Assembly: GCA_002397315.1 (NCBI GenBank)
Contig: DHAE01000020.1
Coordinates: 138,677-202,676 of the forward strand
DNA from: Comamonadaceae bacterium UBA4962
GTDB lineage: Bacteria; Pseudomonadota; Gammaproteobacteria; Burkholderiales; Burkholderiaceae_C
Direction of reading: 5' to 3'
DNA: 64,000 nucleotides
Shown in pieces: positions 1 through 8,707 of the stretch; the first letter of the stretch is position 1; each line of letters opens with the position of its first letter. The position numbers and the translations under genes are program-made. The notes under the pieces were generated by a model. It was not told where the DNA came from. It worked only from the letters and a program-made list of their open reading frames with translations, and did not search any database.

Positions 1-40
1 TGACGTATTGTTCCGTTTCAGAAAAATCCACGAGAGTGAC

Positions 41-1597
41 ATGAAATTGCGGACACGGATCCTGCTGCTGTGCGGTGCCACGCTGCTGGGAATGCTGCTT
101 CTTTCTGCGGTGGCGCTGACCACGCAGTACCAGACCATGCTGCGGGAGCGCACCAACCAGTTATCCACCCTGGTGACGCTCGCGCACGCTGCGGCGCAGA
201 AGGCCTACGACGAGGAAAAGGCGGGCCGCATATCGCATGAGGACGCCGTGAAGTCGGCCAAGCGGGCGATCGGCAGTTTCCACCGGGGCGACCAGTACTT
301 CTTCGTTCGCGGCTACACCGATGACGTGAATCTCGTCCACCCGAATCCTAAACGCATCGGGATCGTCGATCCCAATGTCGGCAGGGCGGCGGGAGAGCGC
401 TACCGCGCGGCGCTGCAGGGCAAGACCATCGGCACCGTGGTGGCCAAGGGCACACGCCCGGGCGCCAAGGAAGAAGTGGAAAAGCTCTATGCCATCATCA
501 AGTTCGAACCCTGGGACTGGACCATTGGCTTCGGTGATTACATCGACGACATCGACCAGGCGTTCTGGCGCCAGGCAGCCATCCTCCTCGGCATCTGCGG
601 CGTGTTGATGATCGCCATCGGCGCCCTGGCCTGGGACATGCTTCGCACCCTGGTGCGCCAGCTGGGAGGCGAACCCCAGTACGCGGCCGAAGTAGTGCAG
701 CAGATCGCCGACGGCAACCTTGCCGTGGATGTGCAGACCCGGCCGGGCGACCGCACCAGCATCCTGCATGCCATCCGCACCATGCGGGACAACCTCTCCT
801 TCCTGGTCATGCAGGTGCGTGACAGCACCGGCTCCATCACCACGGCCTCCGCGGAGATCGCCTCGGGCAACGGCGACCTGTCATCGCGCACCGAGTCGCA
901 GGCCAGCGCGCTGGAACAGACCGCGGCCTCCATGGAGGAGTTGACCGCTACCGTGCAGCAGAACGCCCAGAACGCCCGGGTCGCGAACGATCTCGCCGTG
1001 GCGGCTTCCGGCGTGGCCGTTCGGGGCGGTGCCATGGTAGGGCAGGTCGTGGAAACGATGGGGTCGATCGACGCGTCCTCACGCAAGATCGTGGACATCA
1101 TCAGCGTCATCGACGGCATCGCCTTCCAGACCAACATCCTGGCGCTGAATGCCGCCGTGGAGGCGGCCCGCGCGGGCGAGCAGGGACGTGGATTCGCCGT
1201 GGTGGCGAGCGAGGTGCGCAGCCTCGCCGGCCGATCGGCGGCGGCCGCCAAGGAGATCAAGGGCCTGATCGACGACTCGGTGTCGAAGGTCGGCGAGGGA
1301 ACCCGCCTCGTGCAGCAGGCGGGCTCCACCATGCAGGAAATCGTCGATGGCGTGCAGCGCGTCACCGCGATGGTGGCCGAGATCAGCGCCGCCAGCGCGG
1401 AGCAGAGCGCCGGCATCGCGCAGGTGAACCAGGCCGTCTCGCAAATGGACCAGGGCACGCAGCAGAATGCGGCGCTCGTGGAGCAGGCCCTGGCTGCGGC
1501 CCAGTCGCTGAGCCAGCAGGCCCAGGCACTCTCCCACACGGTGGACAAGTTCCGCGTGGACGGATCGGCGCGCAGCCTGCCGGCACTGGCGTCCTGA
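41..1597 (+). CDS. Methyl-accepting chemotaxis protein with a single Cache sensor domain
   Basis: Inner-membrane chemoreceptor that should pass an extracytoplasmic signal to the CheA kinase. The 518-residue protein has an N-terminal membrane helix (about residues 5-28), a periplasmic single-Cache domain (about 35-178, with the typical HRGDQYFFVRG), a second membrane helix (about 180-202), a HAMP linker, and a long helical signalling domain. The hairpin tip is visible as FQTNILALNAAVEAARAGE. The ATG at 41 is preferred over an in-frame TTG at 8 because GAGAG precedes it and it puts the membrane helix at the N-terminus. No che genes lie nearby, so it is probably an orphan receptor. The ligand cannot be inferred. 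The family call is firm. Confidence 0.93.
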   Translation: MKLRTRILLLCGATLLGMLLLSAVALTTQYQTMLRERTNQLSTLVTLAHAAAQKAYDEEKAGRISHEDAVKSAKRAIGSFHRGDQYFFVRGYTDDVNLVHPNPKRIGIVDPNVGRAAGERYRAALQGKTIGTVVAKGTRPGAKEEVEKLYAIIKFEPWDWTIGFGDYIDDIDQAFWRQAAILLGICGVLMIAIGALAWDMLRTLVRQLGGEPQYAAEVVQQIADGNLAVDVQTRPGDRTSILHAIRTMRDNLSFLVMQVRDSTGSITTASAEIASGNGDLSSRTESQASALEQTAASMEELTATVQQNAQNARVANDLAVAASGVAVRGGAMVGQVVETMGSIDASSRKIVDIISVIDGIAFQTNILALNAAVEAARAGEQGRGFAVVASEVRSLAGRSAAAAKEIKGLIDDSVSKVGEGTRLVQQAGSTMQEIVDGVQRVTAMVAEISAASAEQSAGIAQVNQAVSQMDQGTQQNAALVEQALAAAQSLSQQAQALSHTVDKFRVDGSARSLPALAS

Positions 1598-1628
1598 GTC
1601 GGCGTGCGTTGCCGCGCTGCGTGGGCGT

Positions 1629-2675
1629 TCAGTCCGCCGAAGGCCCGCGCGTCAGCCCCAGAAAATGGTCCAGCATGTGGAAGTGGTCCTCGAAGAAGGC
1701 CTCTTCCAGCGCTGCCAGCGCCGTGATGGGAAACCACTCCACCTGTGCCGCGTCGTCGTCTGCCCGCACTTCGGGGAAATCATCGTCCCCGAGGTCGAAG
1801 TAGTGGGCATGGGTGATGGTGCGGCCGCGCTGGCTGCGGTCGGGGTGGTCGAACACGGCCACCTCGCGCAATGCGGCGCGCATGCGGGACTCGGGCAATT
1901 CGCAATGGGTTTCTTCGGCCAGCTCGCGCAGGCAGGACTGCCAGACGGTTTCGCGCTGCTCGATGAAGCCGCCGGGGGCGGCGAGGTGCCCCTTGCCGGG
2001 CGCGTGCGCGCGGCGGATGAGCAGCACGTGGTCCTGGCACCGCAGCACGGCGTCCACGGTCACGAACACGGGCGGGTAGGGCGCCTGCGCCCAGGCCTCC
2101 CGGTAGCCGCGCAGCATGCGCCACTCTTCCTGCAGCGCCGGATAGTGCGGGCCCTGGGCGAACGTGCGCAGGAAATCCAGCGTGCTCGCGGGTATCTGCT
2201 CCGCGAGCGGCTGCAGCGCATCGGGCACGGCATCCGGCGGGGCACCGAAGTACGCGTCGCGGATGGCGGTGGCGTCGATGCTGCCCTGGCGCTCCACGGC
2301 GATCAGCTGCCAGCCGGGGAACGCCCGCAGGTAGCTGCTGGTCGCGTCCTTGAAGTGGCCCACGAGGCCGATGCGGGCATCGGGCCGCGTGTGCTGTGCC
2401 ACGGCCTGCAGCACGGCGGCCACCCAGGCGCGTTCGTCGTAATGGTCGCGCACCGGCAGCACCCTGAGACGCGCGCGGTCGGCCTCGGGCAGCGCGTTGC
2501 GCAGCATGGCCTCGCGCTCCTGCCAGGTGAACGGGTTCTTGGGCGAGCGGGCCTGCCAGGCCGATCCCATGATGACGATGGCGCCATGGGCGCTGTCCAG
2601 CGCGCGGCGCAGCAGGGCCAGATGGCCGTTGTGGACGGGCTCGAAGCGCCCGATGAGGATGGCGGTGTCGTACAT
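1629..2675 (-). CDS. nadM: Bifunctional nicotinamide-nucleotide adenylyltransferase / Nudix hydrolase
   Basis: Cytoplasmic two-domain NAD enzyme of 348 residues. The N-terminal half is a nucleotidyltransferase that would make NAD from nicotinamide mononucleotide. It shows GRFEPVHNGH (residues 9-18, the HxGH motif) and a DATAIRD segment matching the second family motif. The C-terminal half carries a Nudix box, GGFIEQRE followed by REL-A-EE, in which the usual last glycine is histidine; members of this fusion family hydrolyse ADP-ribose. The ATG at 2675 gives the conserved MYDTAILIGRFEP start; a longer in-frame extension is non-conserved and was dropped. It is the last gene of the operon after pncA, pncB and nadE, with a 142-base gap behind nadE. 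Confidence 0.92.
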   Translation of the reverse strand: MYDTAILIGRFEPVHNGHLALLRRALDSAHGAIVIMGSAWQARSPKNPFTWQEREAMLRNALPEADRARLRVLPVRDHYDERAWVAAVLQAVAQHTRPDARIGLVGHFKDATSSYLRAFPGWQLIAVERQGSIDATAIRDAYFGAPPDAVPDALQPLAEQIPASTLDFLRTFAQGPHYPALQEEWRMLRGYREAWAQAPYPPVFVTVDAVLRCQDHVLLIRRAHAPGKGHLAAPGGFIEQRETVWQSCLRELAEETHCELPESRMRAALREVAVFDHPDRSQRGRTITHAHYFDLGDDDFPEVRADDDAAQVEWFPITALAALEEAFFEDHFHMLDHFLGLTRGPSAD

Positions 2676-2817
2676 GGAATCCGGAAGGCGTGGAAGGCTC
2701 GGCAGGTGGTGTGTGATCCGCCGGCCCGGCAGTGGTGTCACCGGCAAATGTAGCCCGTCCCGCCGCCGCGCAACGGCTCGGACGTTTCGCGAGGTACGGA
2801 GGACGGGGTGGGCGGGC

Positions 2818-4518
2818 TCAGACGTGTTTCGCCGCGATCGGCATCTGCCGCCCGTTGCCGAACGCCTTGGCCCGCACGCGCAGGATGGGCGGGGCTTGGC
2901 GGCGCTTGTATTCGTTGCGCGCCACCATCTGGCGCACGCGGTGCACCAGGGCGCGGCCCGCTTCATCGTGCTGCAGCTGGGCCGAGAACGCGCGCGCCGC
3001 CTCGTACTCGGCGTGCGACAGGCCTTCGCCTTCGATGATGAGGCGCAGCACCTGGTCCAGCACCGGGTAGGGCGGCAGGCTGTCGACGTCGCGCTGTCCG
3101 GGCGCCAGCTCGGCCGAGGGCTCCTTGTCGATGATGGCCTGCGGAATCAACCCGCGGCCCGCGTGCTCGTTCACGTGGCGCGAGAGCTCGAACACTTCGG
3201 TCTTGTAGAGATCGCCCAGCAGCCCGAGGCCGCCGTTCGTGTCGCCGTAGAGCGTGCAGTAGCCGACCGAGATTTCCGACTTGTTGCCCGTGGTGAGCAG
3301 CAGGTGGCCGAAGGCGTTCGAATACTCCATCAGGATGGTGCCGCGGATGCGCGCCTGCAGGTTCTCCAGCGGCAGTCCTTCGAGCGGCTGGCCGAAGCTG
3401 GCTTCGAACTGCGCGGCGTAGCCGGCCACGAGGTCTGCGATCGGGTGCGTGTGGAGCTGGATGCCGAGGTTCCGGCACAGGGCCACGGAATCGTCGACCG
3501 AGCCGCTCGACGAAAAGCGCGAGGGCATCGTCACCGCCACCACGTTCTCCGGCCCCATGGCCTCCACCGCGAGCGCGAGCGTGAGCGCACTGTCGATGCC
3601 GCCCGAGCTGCCCACCACCACCTGCCGGAAGCCGCAGCGCCGCGCATAGTCGCGCAGGCCGAGCACGATCTGCTGCCGGTAGAACGCCATCGTGGGCAGG
3701 CCCTCGGCCGGCACGGGCGGCAGGGCGCCGCCGTCCTCGGCCTGGAAGCGGCCTTCCACGAGCCGCAGGGTGCGCACGTCTTCGGCGAAGCGCGGCGCCT
3801 CGAAGACGACGCCGGCCTCGGGCTCGGCGGCGAACGATGCGCCGTCGTAGACGATCTGGTCCTGCCCACCCACCTGGTTCACGTACACCACGGGCAGCCC
3901 GTGGCGCCGCGCAGCGTCGCCGAAGACCTGGTGCCGGATCTCGCGCTTGCCGATGTGGCTGGGGCTCGCATTGATGCTCACGACCAGGTCCGGCGCCGCG
4001 TCGGCGATGCGCTGGAAAGGGTTGGTGGCGTAGTCGGCCACGGTGTCGTTCCAGCCGTCCTCGCAGACCAGGAAGCCGATCTGCGCGCTGCCGATGCGCA
4101 GCACGCGCGCCACGTCGGGGCCGGGCTCGAAATGGCGCCGTTCGTCGAAGATGTTGTAGGTGGGCAGCAGCTGCTTGGCGTAGCGGAGGCGTTCTTCGCC
4201 CTGGTGCAGCACCAGCAGGCTGTTGTGCAGCCGCTTGCCGGGCCCCTGCGCCCGCGTGGGCGTGCCCACCACCCAGTGCAGCCGCGGCGTGGCGCGCGAG
4301 GCCTCCTGCAGCGCGGCGATGCCCGCGTCCACGCGCTCCATGAAGCCGGGCTCTTCCAGCATGTCGCCGGGGTAGTAGCCGCACAGGGCCAGTTCGGTGA
4401 ACACCACGAGGTCGGCGTCGGCCTGCGCGGCACGGTGCGCTGCATCCACCATGCGCTGCACGTTGCCTTCGATGTCGCCGACGGTGTAGTTGAGCTGGGC
4501 GAGGGTGATCCGGAGCAT
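2818..4518 (-). CDS. nadE: Glutamine-dependent NAD(+) synthase
   Basis: Last step of NAD synthesis: amidation of deamido-NAD using ATP and ammonia taken from glutamine. The 566-residue protein has the full two-domain form. The N-terminal nitrilase-type glutaminase domain shows its triad in FTELALCGY (Glu), YAKQLLPTYN (Lys) and LVCEDGW (Cys). The C-terminal synthetase domain has the ATP P-loop SSGGIDSAL. The length suits the glutamine-using form, so no separate ammonia supply is required. The start is 18 bases after the pncB stop, so the two genes are almost certainly co-transcribed. Confidence 0.96.
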   Translation of the reverse strand: MLRITLAQLNYTVGDIEGNVQRMVDAAHRAAQADADLVVFTELALCGYYPGDMLEEPGFMERVDAGIAALQEASRATPRLHWVVGTPTRAQGPGKRLHNSLLVLHQGEERLRYAKQLLPTYNIFDERRHFEPGPDVARVLRIGSAQIGFLVCEDGWNDTVADYATNPFQRIADAAPDLVVSINASPSHIGKREIRHQVFGDAARRHGLPVVYVNQVGGQDQIVYDGASFAAEPEAGVVFEAPRFAEDVRTLRLVEGRFQAEDGGALPPVPAEGLPTMAFYRQQIVLGLRDYARRCGFRQVVVGSSGGIDSALTLALAVEAMGPENVVAVTMPSRFSSSGSVDDSVALCRNLGIQLHTHPIADLVAGYAAQFEASFGQPLEGLPLENLQARIRGTILMEYSNAFGHLLLTTGNKSEISVGYCTLYGDTNGGLGLLGDLYKTEVFELSRHVNEHAGRGLIPQAIIDKEPSAELAPGQRDVDSLPPYPVLDQVLRLIIEGEGLSHAEYEAARAFSAQLQHDEAGRALVHRVRQMVARNEYKRRQAPPILRVRAKAFGNGRQMPIAAKHV

Positions 4519-4536
4519 GTGTTCGTTTCCTTGGGT

Positions 4537-5736
4537 TCACACGCCGGCGGCGGGCAGGCCGAAGACCTGGCGCAGGTAGGCGAGGTAGGTTTCATCGTCG
4601 CACAGCGTCTTGCCCGGGCTGTCGGACAGTTTCGCGACCGGCTGGCCATTTGCGCGCACGATCTTCATCACGATGTTGATCGGCGCCGGGCCCAGGTCGT
4701 TGCTGAGCTGCGTGCCGATGCCGAAGCCCAGCTGCACGCGGTCGCCGAAATGCCGGTGGTGCGCGAGCGCGCGGTCCACGTCGAGCCCGTCGGAGAACAC
4801 GAGCCGTTTGCCGTGCGCATCGATGCGCAGCCGGGCGTAGTGCGCGAGCGCCTTCTCACCCCACGCGACCGGATCGCCCGAGTCGTGCCGCAGGCCGTCG
4901 AAGAGCTTGGCGAAGTACAGGTCGAAATCGGCAAGGAACGCGTCCATGCCGACGGTGTCGGTGAGCGCGATGCCGAGGTCGCCGCGGTACTCCTGCACCC
5001 AGTCCTCCAGGGCCGCCTTCTGGAAGTCGCGCAGCCGCACGCCGAGGGCCTGGTAGCTCTGCAGGTATTCGTGCGCCATGGTGCCGATGGGCACCAGGCC
5101 CAGGTCGCGCGCGAGCAGCACGTTCGAAGTGCCCTTGAACCACTGCGGCGCCTCGGTGGCGAACCGCTGCACGACCTCGCGCTGCCAGGCGCCGCTGTAG
5201 CGCCGGCGCAGCCCGAAGTCGAACATCTCGAAGGGGTGGGCGCGGGGCGCCTCGTCCGCCAGCGCCTGCACGCGCGCGATCTTGGCGCCGAGCCGCCGCC
5301 GCCCTTCCTCCAGCGCGGCGTCGGCATGGCCCAGGCGGCGGAAGTACAGCTCGTTCACGATGGCCAGCACGAAGATCTCGAAGCCCATCACGTGCACCTG
5401 CGGGCCGCGCGCCACGATGGCCAGGTGCACCCCCTCCACGCGCGCTTCGATGAAGTTGCGCTGGAACTGGAAGATGCGCAGGAAGTCGATGAAATCGCTC
5501 TTGATGTAGCGCAGTCCGCCCAGGTACTCCAGCTCGGCCGGCGCGAAGCGCAGCGTGCAGAGCGCGTCCAGCTCGGCATTCACCTGCGGCAGCAGCTCCG
5601 CAAGCGGGAAGGCCGGTGCGTTGCGGCAGACGAAGCGGTATTCGGCCTGCGTCTGCGGATGGCGGTGCAGCAGCGCCTGCCACATCGTGAACTTGTAGAG
5701 ATCGGTGTCCAGCAGGCTCTGGATGATGGGGGTCAT
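4537..5736 (-). CDS. pncB: Nicotinate phosphoribosyltransferase
   Basis: Converts nicotinate, PRPP and ATP to nicotinate mononucleotide in the Preiss-Handler salvage route. The 399 residues match the usual bacterial length. Family hallmarks are the N-terminal DTDLYKFTMWQALL, the GTMAHEY segment that in characterised relatives carries the phosphorylated histidine, and RHDSGDPVAWGEKAL near the PRPP site. It lies between the nicotinamidase gene (55 bases upstream) and nadE (18 bases downstream), so substrate production and product use are encoded side by side. Confidence 0.96.
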   Translation of the reverse strand: MTPIIQSLLDTDLYKFTMWQALLHRHPQTQAEYRFVCRNAPAFPLAELLPQVNAELDALCTLRFAPAELEYLGGLRYIKSDFIDFLRIFQFQRNFIEARVEGVHLAIVARGPQVHVMGFEIFVLAIVNELYFRRLGHADAALEEGRRRLGAKIARVQALADEAPRAHPFEMFDFGLRRRYSGAWQREVVQRFATEAPQWFKGTSNVLLARDLGLVPIGTMAHEYLQSYQALGVRLRDFQKAALEDWVQEYRGDLGIALTDTVGMDAFLADFDLYFAKLFDGLRHDSGDPVAWGEKALAHYARLRIDAHGKRLVFSDGLDVDRALAHHRHFGDRVQLGFGIGTQLSNDLGPAPINIVMKIVRANGQPVAKLSDSPGKTLCDDETYLAYLRQVFGLPAAGV

Positions 5737-5791
5737 GCGTTAGGGGCTCCGGGGCAGACGGCGGAAGGCGGAATGCTGAAGGGCAACGCAG

Positions 5792-6658
5792 CTAGGCTGC
5801 GAAGTCGGTCGAGCGGGACAGGTGCACGCCGTGGGCACGCATCGCGGTGAGGAACGCATCGTGCTGGGCTTCGAAGCCGCGCACGGGGCTCATGCAGTCG
5901 GTCAGCAGCACGATCCGCTCCGGTGTCCAGCCGGGCCGCAGGCGCGGCAGGTACTGCACGATGTGCTCGGTCGTGGCGCGCACGCAGTGGCTGCTCGCTT
6001 CGCCGGCGATCACCAGGCATTCCGCGGCGCCCAGGCGCTCGAGCAAGGGCCGGTTGAGCGCGGTGGCCGGATCCTGCGGATCGGGCACCTCGGCCTCGAT
6101 GGCGCTGTAGTGTTCGGTCCAGGGGTTCATGCCCTTGAACACCGCATGCACCGCCTGGCCGCGCAACGCCTGCCACTCGGCGCACGCGGCCAGCAGCGCG
6201 GCGTGCACACCGTGGCCCCCGCTGCCGATCTCGCAGTGCACCGGCCAGACCATCAGCGTGTAGCGGCCCTGCGATTCGAGCGCGTCGAGGTAGGCCAGCA
6301 CGCGCGGCAGGGCGACGGCGTCGCGTGGCAGGAATTCGCCGGCGCGCACCTGGGCGGCCGTGATGGGCGTGAACGGGGCGACTTCCGCTCCACCGCGTGC
6401 CTGCCAGAAGAGCGGGTGCGCGACGTCGTAACGCTGATGGGAATCCAGCGTGACCGTCACGCCGTCGATGCGCGGGCCCATGCGGCGCAGGAATTCCGCC
6501 AGCCGCTGCATGTCCGCATGGGCGCCGGCCACGGGCAGGGCAGGTGGGCATGTCCGGCCGGTGGCGGGATCGCGGTGGTTCCAGCTCTCAGGAAGGTCGC
6601 AGAAATCGTTTTGGGGATCGATGGCCAGCAGATGGAAGGAGGAGGGCATGCGGTTCAT
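5792..6658 (-). CDS. pncA: Nicotinamidase-type cysteine hydrolase
   Basis: Isochorismatase-fold amidase predicted to hydrolyse nicotinamide to nicotinate and ammonia. The triad is visible as D14 (LLAIDPQNDF), K165 (FKGMNPW) and C215 (ASSHCVRATT), and the metal site as D72 and H74 (LDSHQRYDVAH) with H81. At 288 residues it is longer than E. coli PncA (about 213) because of insertions between these motifs, so a related amide substrate is possible. The operon with pncB and nadE strongly favours nicotinamide. A second in-frame ATG three codons in is an alternative start. It is the first gene of the operon, directly behind the promoter and palindrome at 6698-6730. Confidence 0.85.
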   Translation of the reverse strand: MNRMPSSFHLLAIDPQNDFCDLPESWNHRDPATGRTCPPALPVAGAHADMQRLAEFLRRMGPRIDGVTVTLDSHQRYDVAHPLFWQARGGAEVAPFTPITAAQVRAGEFLPRDAVALPRVLAYLDALESQGRYTLMVWPVHCEIGSGGHGVHAALLAACAEWQALRGQAVHAVFKGMNPWTEHYSAIEAEVPDPQDPATALNRPLLERLGAAECLVIAGEASSHCVRATTEHIVQYLPRLRPGWTPERIVLLTDCMSPVRGFEAQHDAFLTAMRAHGVHLSRSTDFAA

Positions 6659-6697
6659 GGCGGTGTTCCATTCGATACGCGGGAATCGGATGGAGCC

Positions 6698-6730
6698 ATT
6701 GTAGGTTTGTTAGTTTATTTATGCAACTAA
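6698..6730 (-). promoter_or_regulatory. Promoter of the NAD salvage operon with an overlapping palindromic operator
   Basis: On the minus strand the boxes TTGCAT (6726-6721) and TACAAT (6703-6698) are separated by exactly 17 bases, a near-ideal sigma-70 promoter about 40 bases ahead of pncA. An inverted repeat TTAGTT-9-AACTAA (6710-6730) covers the whole -35 box and half of the spacer. That position suits a repressor. Known bacterial NAD-salvage repressors (NrtR, NadQ, NiaR) bind short palindromes at such genes. No regulator gene lies in this window, and the identity of the regulator is inference. Confidence 0.65.
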
Positions 6731-6864
6731 GTGGGTCGGCCCGAGTTCATGGCCAGGGAATATGCCGGGCTTTGCTCAAGCGCCCCATGAACGGCGCATG
6801 CCCGGCTCTTCGGCTGCCGTGAGGGGGCAGACGACGATCCGGGCATGCGTCGAAAGGGCTGAAT

Positions 6865-6888
6865 GGGCGGCCGGAAGGCTGGCCGCCC
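6865..6888 (-). terminator. Possible terminator behind the DUF1328 gene
   Basis: A perfect 8-base stem, GGGCGGCC with GGCCGCCC, around an 8-base loop lies 19 bases beyond the stop of the minus-strand gene at 6907. The tract after it on the minus strand is not a clean T run, so termination may be weak. Confidence 0.4.
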
Positions 6889-6906
6889 GGGCAGGGGGAC
6901 GATGGC

Positions 6907-7092
6907 TTACTTCATCACCCTGCGCGCCGCGCCCACGCCCAGCACGGCGAGCACGACGAAGATCACGGCGACCACGAGGAACAGGAAGAACAGGATCTTG
7001 GCGATGCCGGCCGCGCCTGCGGCCACGCCGCTGAAGCCGAGCGCGCCGGCGATGAGGGAGATGATGGCGAAAATGATGGCGTACTTCAGCAT
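6907..7092 (-). CDS. DUF1328 (UPF0391) small membrane protein
   Basis: A 61-residue, very hydrophobic protein with two predicted membrane helices: MLKYAIIFAIISLIAGALGF, then a GVAAGAAGIAKILFFLFLVV segment, and a short basic tail. This is the standard form of the DUF1328/UPF0391 family. These genes are often stress-responsive in other bacteria, but no biochemical role is established. The ATG at 7092 is chosen because an upstream in-frame extension is not hydrophobic and does not match the family start. It is probably monocistronic. Confidence 0.85.
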   Translation of the reverse strand: MLKYAIIFAIISLIAGALGFSGVAAGAAGIAKILFFLFLVVAVIFVVLAVLGVGAARRVMK

Positions 7093-7234
7093 GGTGTCGC
7101 TCCGTTGACGGTGGGTCCGTTGCTGGCGGGCGGCTGGGGCCGCCGTCTTTGCACCGGGTGTCCTGATCATCGTGAGCCGCTGAAGGGGGTGCCGTCGGCA
7201 TGTCCTGACTGCAGGTGTAGGAGCGGGCGCAACG

Positions 7235-7265
7235 AAAAAGCCGCCGGCCCTTGCGGGGCGGCGGC
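7235..7265 (-). terminator. Rho-independent terminator behind metK
   Basis: GCCGCC at 7240-7245 pairs with GGCGGC at 7260-7265, extended inward by G-C pairs around a TTGC loop. On the minus strand the stem is followed by five T residues (7235-7239). It lies about 105 bases past the metK stop. Confidence 0.75.
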
Positions 7266-7371
7266 CTGGTGGGCGCTGGATGGGCGAGAGGCCTGGTGGT
7301 CTGCGTTCACATCGCCGCGCGATAGGGACTTCGCCTCCAGGCGGCCGAATCCGCTGTGCGGGTTGCCGGGC

Positions 7372-8553
7372 TTACAGCCCGGCCGCTGCGCGCAGCGCGG
7401 CCGCCTTGTCCGTCTTTTCCCAGGTGAACTCGGGTTCTTCGCGGCCGAAGTGGCCGTAGGCGGCGGTCTTTTCGTAGATCGGGCGCAGCAGGTCGAGCAT
7501 CTGGATGATGCCCTTGGGGCGCAGGTCGAAGTGCTCCTGCACCAGCGCGGCGATCTTCTCGTCGGGGATCACGCCCGTGCCTTCGGTGTACACCGTGACG
7601 TTGATCGGGCGCGCCACGCCGATGGCGTAGCTCACCTGGATCTGGCACTGGCGCGCGAGGCCCGCGGCCACGATGTTCTTGGCCACGTAGCGCGCGGCGT
7701 AGGCGGCCGAGCGGTCGACCTTCGTCGGATCCTTGCCGCTGAAGGCGCCGCCGCCGTGCGGGCAGGCACCGCCGTAGGTGTCGACGATGATCTTGCGGCC
7801 CGTCAGGCCGCAATCGCCCTGCGGGCCGCCGATGACGAAGCGGCCCGTGGGGTTGATCAGGTACTTCGTGTCCTGCAGCCACTCCTTGGGCAGCACGGGC
7901 TTGATGATCTCCTCGATCACGGCCTCGATGAAGCTGGCCTTCATCTTGGTGGCGGTCTCGGACTGGTCGGGGTGGTGCTGGGTGGATAGCACCACGGTGT
8001 CGATGCTGTGGGGCTTTCCGTCCACATAGCGCATCGTCACCTGGCTCTTGGCGTCGGGGCGCAGGAAGGGCAGGCGGCCGTCCTTGCGCAGTTGCGCCTG
8101 GCGCTCGACCAGGCGGTGCGCGTAGTAGATGGGCGCGGGCATCAGCTCGGGCGTCTCGTCGCAGGCGTAGCCGAACATCAGGCCCTGGTCGCCGGCGCCG
8201 GTGTTCAGGTGGTCGTCGCTCGCGTGGTCCACGCCCTGTGCGATGTCGTTGCTCTGCTTGTCGTAGGCGACGAGCACCGCGCAGCCCTTGTAATCGATGC
8301 CGTAGTCGGTGTTGTCGTAGCCGATGCGCTTGATGGTGTCGCGCGCGACCTGGATGTAGTCGACGTGCGCGTTCGTGGTGATCTCGCCGGCGAGCACGAC
8401 GAGGCCGGTGTTGGTGAGCGTCTCGGCGGCCACGCGGCTGCGGGGGTCTTCGCGGAAGATCGCGTCGAGGATGGCGTCGGAGATCTGGTCCGCCACCTTG
8501 TCGGGATGGCCTTCGGACACCGATTCCGACGTGAAGAGAAAGTCGTTCGCCAT
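7372..8553 (-). CDS. metK: S-adenosylmethionine synthetase
   Basis: Makes S-adenosylmethionine from methionine and ATP in the cytoplasm. The 393 residues are the normal length, and all three repeats of the family are intact. Markers are GHPDKVADQISDAILD near the N-terminus, GAGDQG, and GGGAFSGKDPTKVDRSAAY. AGGAGT eight bases before the ATG is a good ribosome site. It is transcribed alone and away from the acyltransferase genes; the 154-base gap between them must hold both promoters. Confidence 0.97.
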   Translation of the reverse strand: MANDFLFTSESVSEGHPDKVADQISDAILDAIFREDPRSRVAAETLTNTGLVVLAGEITTNAHVDYIQVARDTIKRIGYDNTDYGIDYKGCAVLVAYDKQSNDIAQGVDHASDDHLNTGAGDQGLMFGYACDETPELMPAPIYYAHRLVERQAQLRKDGRLPFLRPDAKSQVTMRYVDGKPHSIDTVVLSTQHHPDQSETATKMKASFIEAVIEEIIKPVLPKEWLQDTKYLINPTGRFVIGGPQGDCGLTGRKIIVDTYGGACPHGGGAFSGKDPTKVDRSAAYAARYVAKNIVAAGLARQCQIQVSYAIGVARPINVTVYTEGTGVIPDEKIAALVQEHFDLRPKGIIQMLDLLRPIYEKTAAYGHFGREEPEFTWEKTDKAAALRAAAGL

Positions 8554-8707
8554 TTGAATAAACTCCTGTGCTTTTTGGCATTTTGGGCGTTGCCCTCAGC
8601 CCTCAGGAGCCTTGGCGAACGCTTTAGCAGAGTTGTTTAACGTCGCCCTGCAAGTTGCTCATTTAACTCAGCGACCCCGCCATTCTACCGACACGGATCT
8701 GTCACCG

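Noticed and set aside
2497..5850. A 1117-codon plus-strand frame across nadM, nadE and pncB
   Set aside because: It is antisense to three clearly recognisable NAD genes and has the same arginine/histidine-rich composition as other shadow frames.
8554..8707. A SAM or SAH riboswitch ahead of metK
   Set aside because: The 154-base divergent gap was inspected for the paired core elements of known SAM-family riboswitches. Only short chance repeats were seen, so no RNA element is claimed.
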